The position numbers and the translations under genes are program-made. Shown in pieces: positions 1 through 5,368 of a stretch of DNA of 9,600 bases. The stretch's first letter is position 1. Each line of letters opens with the position of its first letter. This DNA comes from an uncultured Bacilli bacterium. Lineage in GTDB: Bacteria; Bacillota_I; Bacilli_A; RF39; UBA660. The stretch is from positions 1-9,600 of the forward strand of contig CAJUHL010000059.1 of assembly GCA_910586425.1 (NCBI GenBank), given 5' to 3'. A model generated the notes under the pieces. It saw only the letters and a program-made list of their open reading frames with translations, had not been told where the DNA came from and did no database searches.

Positions 1-52
1 GAGAGGTGCCCGCACGGTTCGGGAGGGAGCGTCCACGAGGCGCTTACCTCAT
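1..52 (+). mobile_element. 3' end of a group II intron (partial domain V plus domain VI)
   Basis: Bases 1-4 (GAGA) fit the GNRA tetraloop of domain V, and bases 5-20 fit its 3' strand, ending in the characteristic CACGGTTC with the usual two-base CG bulge. Domain VI follows. GAGG at about 24-27 pairs with CCTC at 47-50, and GAGCG pairs with CGCTT just inside it. An unpaired A (base 46) sits between the two helices as the branch-point adenosine, seven bases from the proposed 3' splice site after CAT at 52. The next base starts codons that continue a RecA reading frame, which fixes the boundary. The rest of the intron, including any reverse transcriptase/maturase ORF, lies to the left of the window. 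Seen: motif, helices and exon continuity. Inferred: an active, splicing intron. Confidence 0.82.
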
Positions 53-733
53 GAAATGATGGGAATTAAAGAAAAGAATTTTTACCTTATGCATGTGGAT
101 AATCTGGAGATGGCACTTGAAGTTTGTAAGACAGTAGCGTTGAATGGGACATTCAGTGCTATCGTGATCGATTCTCTTGCGGGGCTTGTACCAAAAGCAC
201 AGATAGATGGAAATGTAGGTGATTATCATGCGGGGTTATTTTCAAGAATAATGTCTGAAACATTACCCATCCTGACAACATTTCTTGATAATAGTGGATG
301 TACGTTGATCATAACGAATCAGCTTCGTGAAAAAGTAGGTGTCATGTTTGGAAATCCAGAACGCGCGACAGGTGGGCGGGCATTGAAATACTATGCGTCT
401 GTGCGGCTGGATGTGAGAAGGATCGAATCCTTGAAGCAGGGCGGAGAAGTGCTCGGTAGCAGAACACGGGTGAAAGTAGTCAAGAATAAGATCGCGCCGC
501 CTTTCAAAGAAGTTGAGTTTGATATCATGTTTGGTCATGGTATATCTGTTGAAGGTGATATTCTGGATCAGGCTGAAGGAAACGGCGTTATTACTAAGAG
601 CGGGTCATGGTATTTATACGATGGTAATAAGATCGGACAGGGAAGGGAGAACGCGAAACAATACTTGATTGACAATCCGACAGAATGCAAAAAGATTGTG
701 ACTAAGCTGAAGAAGGTATGTAAGGTTGCATAG
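53..733 (+). CDS. recA: RecA recombinase, 3' exon (C-terminal about two thirds)
   Basis: This encodes the C-terminal 226 residues of RecA, the ATPase that forms filaments on single-stranded DNA and drives strand exchange and SOS induction. The frame starts directly at the intron junction with GAA ATG ATG GGA, equivalent to about residue 105 of E. coli RecA. Walker A and the catalytic Glu must be in the missing upstream exon. Visible here are the Walker B strand (AIVIDSLAGLVPKAQIDG), the L2 region (NQLREKVGVMFGNPERATGG), RVKVVKNKIAPPFKEVEF and the C-terminal KIGQGRENAKQYLIDNP. The helix after MSE is divergent (TLPILTT instead of the usual ALRKLTG type), and the acidic C-terminal tail of housekeeping RecA is absent. 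Both suggest an accessory, element-borne paralogue. The ATG at base 56 is internal, not a true start. A strong terminator follows 19 bases after the stop. Confidence 0.93.
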   Translation, partial: EMMGIKEKNFYLMHVDNLEMALEVCKTVALNGTFSAIVIDSLAGLVPKAQIDGNVGDYHAGLFSRIMSETLPILTTFLDNSGCTLIITNQLREKVGVMFGNPERATGGRALKYYASVRLDVRRIESLKQGGEVLGSRTRVKVVKNKIAPPFKEVEFDIMFGHGISVEGDILDQAEGNGVITKSGSWYLYDGNKIGQGRENAKQYLIDNPTECKKIVTKLKKVCKVA

Positions 734-751
734 GTTATGAAAAGAGATATT

Positions 752-784
752 AGAGGTCATAGTTTCGGCTATGGCTTCTTTTTT
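752..784 (+). terminator. Rho-independent terminator of recA
   Basis: Arms at 753-762 and 769-778 form ten base pairs including two G-T wobbles, around the six-base loop TTTCGG, followed by TTTTTT. It lies 19 bases after the recA stop codon. Confidence 0.9.
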
Positions 785-876
785 GTGTAGAAGGGGATAA
801 AAAGTATCGGTGATTAGTTCGAGAGTGGAAGATATGAAAAGCTGAATTTGCGTGAAAAGTCTGCTATTATAGGAGA

Positions 877-988
877 GTTTTAGAAATATAATAATTAAAT
901 TATGATTTAACAAAATGGCGTTCGGTAGAAATTGAACTGGATATGATGGGAAGTAGTAAGAATCCTTTATTTTCAAGGGATTTTTTTT
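877..988 (+). ncRNA. Candidate small RNA ending at an orphan terminator
   Basis: The strong terminator at 961-988 has no protein gene in front of it, and recA already has its own terminator at 752-784. A possible extended -10 (TGCTATTAT, 862-870) with a poor -35 (CTGAAT, 842-847) would start a transcript near 877, giving a short RNA of about 110 bases. The interior holds an AT-rich palindromic stretch and one TTCGGT word. The promoter is weak, so this is only a hypothesis. The terminator could instead be a leftover of a lost gene. Confidence 0.25.
961..988 (+). terminator. Rho-independent terminator without an assigned gene
   Basis: AATCCTTT (961-968) pairs over eight base pairs with AAGGGATT (975-982), around a six-base loop. 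An uninterrupted T run follows. Confidence 0.8.
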
Positions 989-1285
989 ATTTTGGGTGAT
1001 GTGAGTGGGTGTGATCAGGTGGGAAATATGGTGAAATTTGGGGAGTTTTGATTGGAGTTCGAGATTATACCGAAAAATGGGCGTTTTGTGAAGATTTTCA
1101 TATTGTGTATTTGAAATGGGTGGATGATGGAAGGATGTTAAGAAAACGTTGAATTTTTGGGGAGATATTGATGTGGGAGAGGGGATTTGTGATGATTTTG
1201 GATAGTTCGGTGATGGTAAGGAAATAGTTTAATATTCAAAGTAATTATTTGGACTTTAATATTATTAGATATAATTTTTTATTGG

Positions 1286-1317
1286 GAAAATCTATGTCAG
1301 CGATGGTATGGATTTTC
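1286..1317. other. Long stem-loop upstream of the coiled-coil gene
   Basis: Arms at 1286-1296 and 1307-1317 form eleven pairs (GAAAATCTATG with TATGGATTTTC, including G-T pairs) around a ten-base loop. There is no T run on the downstream side for either strand, so it is not a terminator. It ends two bases before the -35 of the promoter at 1320-1348, so a role in protein binding is possible but unproven. Confidence 0.4.
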
Positions 1318-1319
1318 TG

Positions 1320-1348
1320 TTGTAATTCGATTAAAAGCATAATATAAT
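1320..1348 (+). promoter_or_regulatory. Sigma-A-type promoter for the coiled-coil membrane protein
   Basis: TTGTAA (1320-1325) and a perfect TATAAT (1343-1348) are separated by 17 bases. The predicted start near 1355 leaves a leader of about 45 bases before the ATG at 1401. Confidence 0.6.
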
Positions 1349-1400
1349 GATTATAAAATTATCTAGAAAACTAATAGTGGAAAAAGTTAGGAGAGTACAA

Positions 1401-1826
1401 ATGAATGAATTTTGGCAGACTTTTTTAATTGCGATTATACCATCAGCTATCACAGCATTGTTATCCTTTTTTGCTTCATGGAAAACGTCAAATACACAGA
1501 TAAAAACTATTAAAGAGCAAAATAAAGCTGATATTGAAAAATTGATTCAGCAGAATAAAGTAGATATAGAATCTCTTAAAGAAAAGCATTTGCTTGAAAT
1601 GGAATTAAAAGATAAAGAGCATGATCATCAAATTGAATTAATAAAATTGCAACACGAGAATGAAATAAAGAAAGATGAAGAAAATGTGAAAAATCAATTT
1701 GCTGCAAATGCATTTGGAAGTCTGATGGGTGCTATCTTCTCACATGAAAGTCCTGTTTCTGGAACGATAAATGAAGCAATTAAAAAAGGGATAGAGGATT
1801 CAATGAATAAAAAACAAGATGAGTGA
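1401..1826 (+). CDS. Small membrane-anchored coiled-coil protein, function unknown
   Basis: This 141-aa protein has one N-terminal hydrophobic span (about residues 6-26), followed by a lysine-rich stretch. A long charged heptad-like segment runs from about 30 to 98 (KTIKEQNKADIEKL and similar), strongly suggesting a coiled coil. A short tail contains a small hydrophobic patch (AFGSLMGAIF, about 104-113). Positive charge after the span predicts that the coiled coil is cytoplasmic. The start at 1401 is chosen because AGGAGAG lies six to seven bases upstream; an upstream in-frame ATG (1347) overlaps the -10 box. It stands alone between C-poor noncoding tracts, with its own promoter and terminator. 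I do not recognise a named family. The architecture would fit a membrane-tethered scaffold, but no function is claimed. Confidence 0.8.
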   Translation: MNEFWQTFLIAIIPSAITALLSFFASWKTSNTQIKTIKEQNKADIEKLIQQNKVDIESLKEKHLLEMELKDKEHDHQIELIKLQHENEIKKDEENVKNQFAANAFGSLMGAIFSHESPVSGTINEAIKKGIEDSMNKKQDE

Positions 1827-1871
1827 AGTTCAGTGGAGCAGCAAATTTAATATCATTTTAGTAAGAAAGAA

Positions 1872-1922
1872 TCTGCTATTTTCTTGTGGGAATATTGAGA
1901 AAATGGCAGACTTTATTTTATC
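1872..1922 (+). terminator. Rho-independent terminator of the coiled-coil gene
   Basis: TCTGCTATTTTCT (1872-1884) pairs over thirteen bases with AGAAAATGGCAGA (1898-1910), including one G-T pair. The tail CTTTATTTTAT is T-rich but interrupted. Confidence 0.8.
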
Positions 1923-2245
1923 ATAAAACTTATTAGTTTGATGGGAATAATACATAATTTATGCCATTCGGCGTGTTTTTCGGTGTGAATGTTGGGAAAA
2001 CAGGGGATTTTTATAAAGGGAGTTGTGAGAGATAGGATTAAGGGGTGGAATTATTTAAAATGCTGAAATGATAGGAATTTTAAGGCGTTACAGATAAGTT
2101 ATAGATAAAGTATTTTTATGTTCGGTAGTGTTATAGAGGGGTATAGATGAATGTAAGATAATAAACATATAGAGTATTATTATCGTTTGTTTAAATAATC
2201 ATTAGAACTATATATAGTATATAACAAAAGTATTTATGCCATATA
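1923..2245. other. Gene-free AT-rich and C-poor intergenic tract
   Basis: About 320 bases without a plausible ORF. The first two thirds repeat the low-C, high-G composition of the tract before 1320 and again carry TTCGG words (1967, 1979, 2119). The last third (about 2160-2245) is extremely AT-rich, with runs such as ACTATATATAGTATATAAC, directly upstream of the promoter at 2246-2274. It could act as an UP-element-like or bent region. I see nothing else nameable. Confidence 0.55.
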
Positions 2246-2274
2246 TTGACAGCAATAAATTCTCATGTTACTAT
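2246..2274 (+). promoter_or_regulatory. Strong sigma-A-type promoter of the HEPN gene
   Basis: A perfect TTGACA (2246-2251) and TACTAT (2269-2274) are 17 bases apart. Initiation near 2281 gives a leader of about 70 bases before the ATG at 2351. Confidence 0.75.
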
Positions 2275-2350
2275 TGGAAAAATATCTGAGGAAAGAAAAT
2301 ATAAGATATATGCTCCAATTTATATTTGACTAATTAGAAAAGGTAATTAT

Positions 2351-3655
2351 ATGGAAAATACAAAAAAACTGTACGGAATTGTTGAAGGATATGAAAATAT
2401 TTCTTTTGTATTAGACGGGTTTCAATGTGTTTTTTTTAATTCTGATCCAAAACCAAAAGTATTTACTACCCTTCCCCAGAATCAGGGATTTATTTTGGGG
2501 CGAACCACCGGACAAAAATATGTATATATTTATTCCAATGAGGATTTAAAAGTATGGAATGAGCTGACACTTAACACCTGGGGATATTTTGTCAGCAGTT
2601 CCCCTGATATCACAGCTTATAAAGCAATATGCTTTGTTGGCGGTATCCTGAACAAGCTATTCCTTCAATCCTCAATAATAGTTGACTATACAGATACGGG
2701 AGAAACAAAAGTAAAATATCAGGATGACAGCCTTGCATATCCCTTGTCCAACAAGAAGATAAAAGGCAGTATTTCCGTTCACTCAAATCCGCACGAACAC
2801 AGGTCAGTCGAAGACGGCGATTCAATTACAACAGGCGGCACCCATCTGGAAATTACTTTCGATGAAGAAAAGGGAATACAAACTTTTCCCGAAATATTTG
2901 GATATATACTAAACATGTGCCAGTTTATGGTCTTCCGCCGAAATATCAGATTTGAAAAAATAGCACTTAAAAATATATGCGGACGATTTCCAGAAATAAT
3001 AGATTCAGTAGCAGAATGCTATATCCGTTATGAGTATGCTCAGGATACAGAAAAATGGTCTCACAGCTGCATTTCTTTTGATACATTAGGAGCATGTGTT
3101 ACCAATTTATTAGATTCTATAGTTAATAATAAACCCAATAAGCCGCGCTTTAACATTGGGTTTATTCCTGATGATGATAAAACTGCTACTTTTATTACAA
3201 GCATAAAAATAAGGGAAGTCTGTTCCGCACTGGAATCAGAAATGGAATTGTCCAAAATTCAAGTTCAACAAGAAAAGACTTTTGACGAATTAGTAAAAAA
3301 GCTAAAGAGTATAGTGAAAGAAGACCGCGATGGTATTCATTCTTTGACTGATCCGAAATCATATGACTATATCCTTGGCACTCTAAGGCATATGTCAGGT
3401 GCCTTGGCTGACAGAATTGAAAACTGCTTTTTTGAATACCAGCCGCTAATGGGTGAATATATATCCAGAGAAGAGATTGATGAACTTGTTAAATACAGAA
3501 ATACCATTACTCACGGAAGTTTCATGCCATTAGACAATAAATTAGCGGAGACTACTTTTGTACTTATAAAGCTGGTGTATTGTTGTATTTTAAAGCGGAT
3601 AGGATTGACAGATAAAGTAATTAAAAAACTTTTAAAGCGGAATCTTATATCATAA
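2351..3655 (+). CDS. ApeA-like HEPN-domain protein, putative abortive-infection RNase
   Basis: The 434-aa protein ends in a helical domain with the sequence LVKYRNTITHG. R383 and H388 form the RxxxxH motif typical of HEPN ribonucleases. The N-terminal about 250 residues look like a beta-rich domain (GIVEGYENISFVLDGF...). Such an N-domain joined to a C-terminal HEPN is the layout of the ApeA-type single-gene phage-defence proteins, in which a sensor region controls an RNA-cutting HEPN domain. The start at 2351 has AAAAGG about eight bases upstream. It has its own strong promoter and a shared terminator downstream. Its DNA uses C noticeably more than the flanking C-poor DNA, which suggests separate acquisition. 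Seen: motif and composition. Family knowledge: HEPN RNase chemistry. Inferred: antiviral role. It could also be a non-defence HEPN protein. Confidence 0.72.
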   Translation: MENTKKLYGIVEGYENISFVLDGFQCVFFNSDPKPKVFTTLPQNQGFILGRTTGQKYVYIYSNEDLKVWNELTLNTWGYFVSSSPDITAYKAICFVGGILNKLFLQSSIIVDYTDTGETKVKYQDDSLAYPLSNKKIKGSISVHSNPHEHRSVEDGDSITTGGTHLEITFDEEKGIQTFPEIFGYILNMCQFMVFRRNIRFEKIALKNICGRFPEIIDSVAECYIRYEYAQDTEKWSHSCISFDTLGACVTNLLDSIVNNKPNKPRFNIGFIPDDDKTATFITSIKIREVCSALESEMELSKIQVQQEKTFDELVKKLKSIVKEDRDGIHSLTDPKSYDYILGTLRHMSGALADRIENCFFEYQPLMGEYISREEIDELVKYRNTITHGSFMPLDNKLAETTFVLIKLVYCCILKRIGLTDKVIKKLLKRNLIS

Positions 3656-3752
3656 AATAGAAAGATGGGTACTGTTGGGTAAATAGTAGAATGTTGATCT
3701 TTTGTATGGTATAACGATCTCCAATATAGGCATACTATGTAACCGCATTAAT

Positions 3753-3783
3753 AAAGCCAGTCCTGATTAGTGGGCTGGCTTTT
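3753..3783. terminator. Bidirectional terminator between convergent genes
   Basis: AAAGCCAGTCC (3753-3763) pairs over eleven bases with GGGCTGGCTTT (3772-3782), around an eight-base loop. The + strand exits into TTTT. The minus strand exits into TTTATTA with one mismatch in the stem. It sits about 100 bases after the HEPN gene and about 40 bases after the end of the minus-strand small gene. Bases 3656-3752 hold no ORF I can support. Confidence 0.7.
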
Positions 3784-3820
3784 GGGGTTAAGTAAAACGG
3801 TTTCATTGAGAATAATCAAG

Positions 3821-3967
3821 TTATTTTATTTTATGTTTTTTAATAGAAAGTCGAAATTTTCCTGCCTGAATTTCAAGATCATGTTTACCATCTTTTGTAA
3901 AAATTTTAATGATAATTACACAACAAATTGAAATTACAATAACGGCAATAGTAATCATTATATCCAT
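3821..3967 (-). CDS. Small single-span membrane protein (48 aa), function unknown
   Basis: Read on the minus strand from ATG at 3967-3965 to TAA at 3823-3821, this encodes MDIMITIAVIVISICCVIII followed by KIFTKDGKHDLEIQAGKFRL and a lysine-rich end. Residues 4-22 form one strong membrane span. The rest is a short amphipathic, basic, probably cytoplasmic tail. A near-perfect GGAGG lies about seven bases before the ATG, which is the main argument that this short ORF is translated. It is divergent from the nucleotidyltransferase gene and convergent with the HEPN gene. Its overall plan (single span, then a beta-like tail) resembles the 54-aa protein at 8008. No family is recognised. A toxin-like, signalling or anchoring role is possible but nothing shows it. 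Confidence 0.6.
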   Translation of the reverse strand: MDIMITIAVIVISICCVIIIKIFTKDGKHDLEIQAGKFRLSIKKHKIK

Positions 3968-4043
3968 CGCGTTGCCTCCAATCTAAAATTTTTATAGATG
4001 AGCGATGCACTCCATTCGGGAATCAAGGTTTTTAAAAAATTTC

Positions 4044-4071
4044 TTGACATATAATTCAAAAAGCGTATACT
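4044..4071 (+). promoter_or_regulatory. Sigma-A-type promoter of the nucleotidyltransferase gene
   Basis: TTGACA (4044-4049) and TATACT (4066-4071) are 16 bases apart. A start near 4078 leaves a leader of about 57 bases before the ATG at 4135. Confidence 0.72.
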
Positions 4072-4134
4072 AAAATGATTTAACAGGTGTTAGATGGTTG
4101 GCATGGGGATAAATTAAAAAGGAGAAAAATCAAA

Positions 4135-4786
4135 ATGTACAATTTCCAGTATGTAAACCTCAAGCAATTATCCTCTGCAAAGAAGGAACTGATACAGATT
4201 ATAAATTCTGTACAAGATGATGTCCGGCAGTGTTTTACATTCCAATTTTATTTTGTGGGAAGTGTCAAACGAAACATGGTTACATATGATGTTAAATCAA
4301 ATATAGGCTTTGATTTTGATGTTGATATCCATGTTAATGATGATGATTGTAAATATTCAGCAAAAGAAATCAAAACCCAAATTATGTCAGCACTTGATAA
4401 GGTGGCACATTGTTATGGATATGATAATGCTGAAGATTCTACAAGGGTTATTACAATAAAGGTAAAGGATAGAAAGAATTCAAAAATCCTACATAGCTGT
4501 GATTTTGCCATAGTAAATGATTATATAGATGATGAGGATAACGAGAGACAAGAATATATTCACTTTAATAAGAAGCAAAAAATCTATTCATGGGAAGAGC
4601 AGCCACATGGATTCTATTTACTTAGATGAAAAAGTGGAATGGAGCAAAGATTGTGGATATTGGCAGGATGTGAGAGATTTGTACTTATATAAGAAGAATA
4701 ACAATCATGATCCACATAAACATTCCAGAAGTATCTATGCTGAAACAATTCATGAGATATGCCAGAGATACGGTTACTACGATTAA
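4135..4786 (+). pseudogene. Nucleotidyltransferase-fold protein interrupted by a +1 frameshift
   Basis: The first frame (4135-4629, 164 aa) contains the nucleotidyltransferase signature: G42-S43 in FYFVGSVKRNM, then D60-F-D62-V-D64 in GFDFDVDI, and a third acidic residue D123 in HSCDFAIV. These are the metal-binding residues of pol-beta-like transferases. It stops at TGA 4627-4629. From about 4619 the +1 frame continues the protein as YLDEKVEWSKDCGYWQDVRD and on to 4786, giving about 216 aa in total. Dropping one T from the TTT at 4617-4619 restores GFYYLDEKVEW. The start at 4135 has AAGGAG ten bases upstream; an upstream in-frame GTG (4087) lacks this. Substrate unknown. The GS-x16-DxD spacing does not match the minimal MNT antitoxins, and I cannot place it among CD-NTases. 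The break could be a real mutation, a sequencing error or, less likely, recoding. Confidence 0.75.
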
Positions 4787-4811
4787 TGAGATATATAGAA
4801 TAAATAAAGAG

Positions 4812-4850
4812 AGGGCAGTTCTGCATTGATGGTATAACACAGACTGCCCT
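4812..4850. terminator. Bidirectional terminator between the nucleotidyltransferase and the minus-strand ORF
   Basis: AGGGCAGT (4812-4819) pairs with ACTGCCCT (4843-4850), extended by CTG/CAG after a one-base bulge. Minus-strand exit is CTCTTTATTTATT, the better T-tail. Plus-strand exit is TAATTTCTGGTTTTG. The position between two convergent stop codons (4786 and 4871) supports use on both strands. Confidence 0.7.
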
Positions 4851-4870
4851 TAATTTCTGGTTTTGTTGTT

Positions 4871-5158
4871 TCAACCCATAGGACTTAAAAACATGATTTC
4901 ATGGTATAATCCCAATTTCATATCGCCAAGTTCTGAACCACTAATATGTAGATCACATAAATGCATATCAGTGGTTTTCTTTATGGAGAAAGTACATGAT
5001 ATAGGACATGCTTGCTGGTAAAATGTAATCGGAAAATATGATTTACACATGATAAGAACATGATCAGATAGCATTAAAAGAATAAATTTTCTAGAAATAT
5101 CAAACATTTGTTCGGTGTTTCTGTTGACAAATACAAACGCATGTTCTATACTTATCAT
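4871..5158 (-). CDS. Minus-strand ORF of 95 aa, function unknown
   Basis: The frame runs from ATG at 5158 to TGA at 4873-4871 and is not a shadow of any + strand gene. It begins MISIEHAFVFVNRNTEQMFD and ends with SGSELGDMKLGLYHEIMFLS, an alternation of beta-strand-like stretches that looks like a small globular protein. Support comes from its open length in AT-rich DNA, its codons and a well-placed terminator after its stop. Against it, the ribosome binding site (AAGTGG) is weak and only three bases from the ATG, and the structured RNA at 5270-5172 lies directly upstream. In-frame starts further upstream (ATG 5191) would fall in that hairpin and lack a binding site. If it is transcribed from the promoter at 5305-5277, the hairpin would act as an attenuator in its leader. 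No family recognised. Confidence 0.42.
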   Translation of the reverse strand: MISIEHAFVFVNRNTEQMFDISRKFILLMLSDHVLIMCKSYFPITFYQQACPISCTFSIKKTTDMHLCDLHISGSELGDMKLGLYHEIMFLSPMG

Positions 5159-5171
5159 TATCCACTTAAAA

Positions 5172-5270
5172 CAAAATAACAAAAGACCCATCCTCAAACG
5201 CTGGTGGCACAGCTCGGATAGGTCTTCCTACATACAGATTCATTAAGAATCTGAAACGCAGAATGCGCCT
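5172..5270 (-). ncRNA. Candidate structured small RNA or attenuator leader
   Basis: Downstream of the minus-strand promoter at 5305-5277 lie three tightly packed hairpins. The first is CGCA/TGCG with loop TTC (5267-5257). The second is a perfect seven-pair stem CAGATTC/GAATCTG (5253-5235). The third is an eleven-pair stem AAGACCTATCC/GGATGGGTCTT (5226-5183) enclosing a small inner GCTG/CAGC stem. A U-rich tail (TTTTGTTATTTTGTTTT) follows the third. One pair of the third stem is T-G when read on the minus strand but C-A on the plus strand, so the fold favours a minus-strand transcript. The product would be about 95-100 bases. It does not match a riboswitch, 6S, tmRNA or tRNA that I recognise. 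Confidence 0.45.
5183..5226 (-). terminator. Intrinsic terminator on the minus strand
   Basis: The eleven-pair outer stem (5226-5216 with 5193-5183) contains one wobble pair and an inner four-pair hairpin. It is followed on the minus strand by TTTTGTTATTTTGTTTT. It ends the candidate small RNA, or attenuates the 95-aa ORF. Confidence 0.65.
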
Positions 5271-5368
5271 GAAATTATTAAATCATATTCTATGTTCTTT
5301 TTCAAGCGTTTCGCTGTGTTTCCTTTCCCATTAGTAATTATTAATAGTTTGGATGTGTTTTTAGAGAA
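5243..5368 (-). pseudogene. Possible remnant of a minus-strand coding sequence
   Basis: One minus-strand frame without a start codon reads SKNTSKLLIITNGKGNTAKR and continues LKKNIEYDLIIS to a TAA at 5245-5243. The pattern (beta strand, glycine-rich turn, basic helix, beta strand) looks protein-like. An in-frame stop lies just upstream, and neighbouring frames continue only in fragments. If real, it is the decayed 3' end of a gene that the promoter at 5305-5277 now overlaps. Chance is a serious alternative. Confidence 0.2.
5277..5305 (-). promoter_or_regulatory. Minus-strand sigma-A-type promoter
   Basis: On the minus strand, TTGAAA (5305-5300) and TTTAAT (5282-5277) are 17 bases apart, each five of six to consensus. 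Initiation near 5270 would lead directly into the three-hairpin RNA. Confidence 0.55.

Larger units (their letters stand above)
785..1319. other. Gene-poor, cytosine-depleted intergenic tract
   Basis: No ORF with a usable start and ribosome binding site is seen in about 535 bases. The + strand is rich in G, T and A but has very little C. Between about 1009 and 1250 I count roughly nine C against roughly eighty-five G by eye. Several of the few C residues sit in the word TTCGGT (920, 1205; TATCGGT near 804). Contents that can be named are a possible weak promoter at 842-870 with a strong orphan terminator at 961-988, and a long hairpin at 1286-1317. No mobile-element end or tRNA is recognised. 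Confidence 0.6.

Noticed and set aside
882..915. GTTTTAGA string resembling the start of a type II CRISPR repeat
   Set aside because: It occurs once, has no repeated copies or spacers, and the following sequence does not match a repeat or tracrRNA.
614..976. Minus-strand ORF of 120 codons over the recA 3' end
   Set aside because: It overlaps recA and its terminator in antisense, and no ribosome binding site or promoter was identified for it. Its length comes from the low-C composition.
1286..1317. Hairpin as a terminator
   Set aside because: Neither strand has a T run after the stem.
2351..4786. Classical HEPN/MNT toxin-antitoxin pair
   Set aside because: The HEPN gene and nucleotidyltransferase are 480 bases apart, have separate promoters with a convergent gene in between, and the GS-x16-DxD spacing does not match the minimal MNT antitoxin.
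5183..5226. Reading of the hairpin as part of a peptide (MNLYVGRPIRAVPP...)
   Set aside because: The short frame has no ribosome binding site, and paired-stem constraints with a U-rich tail explain the sequence better.
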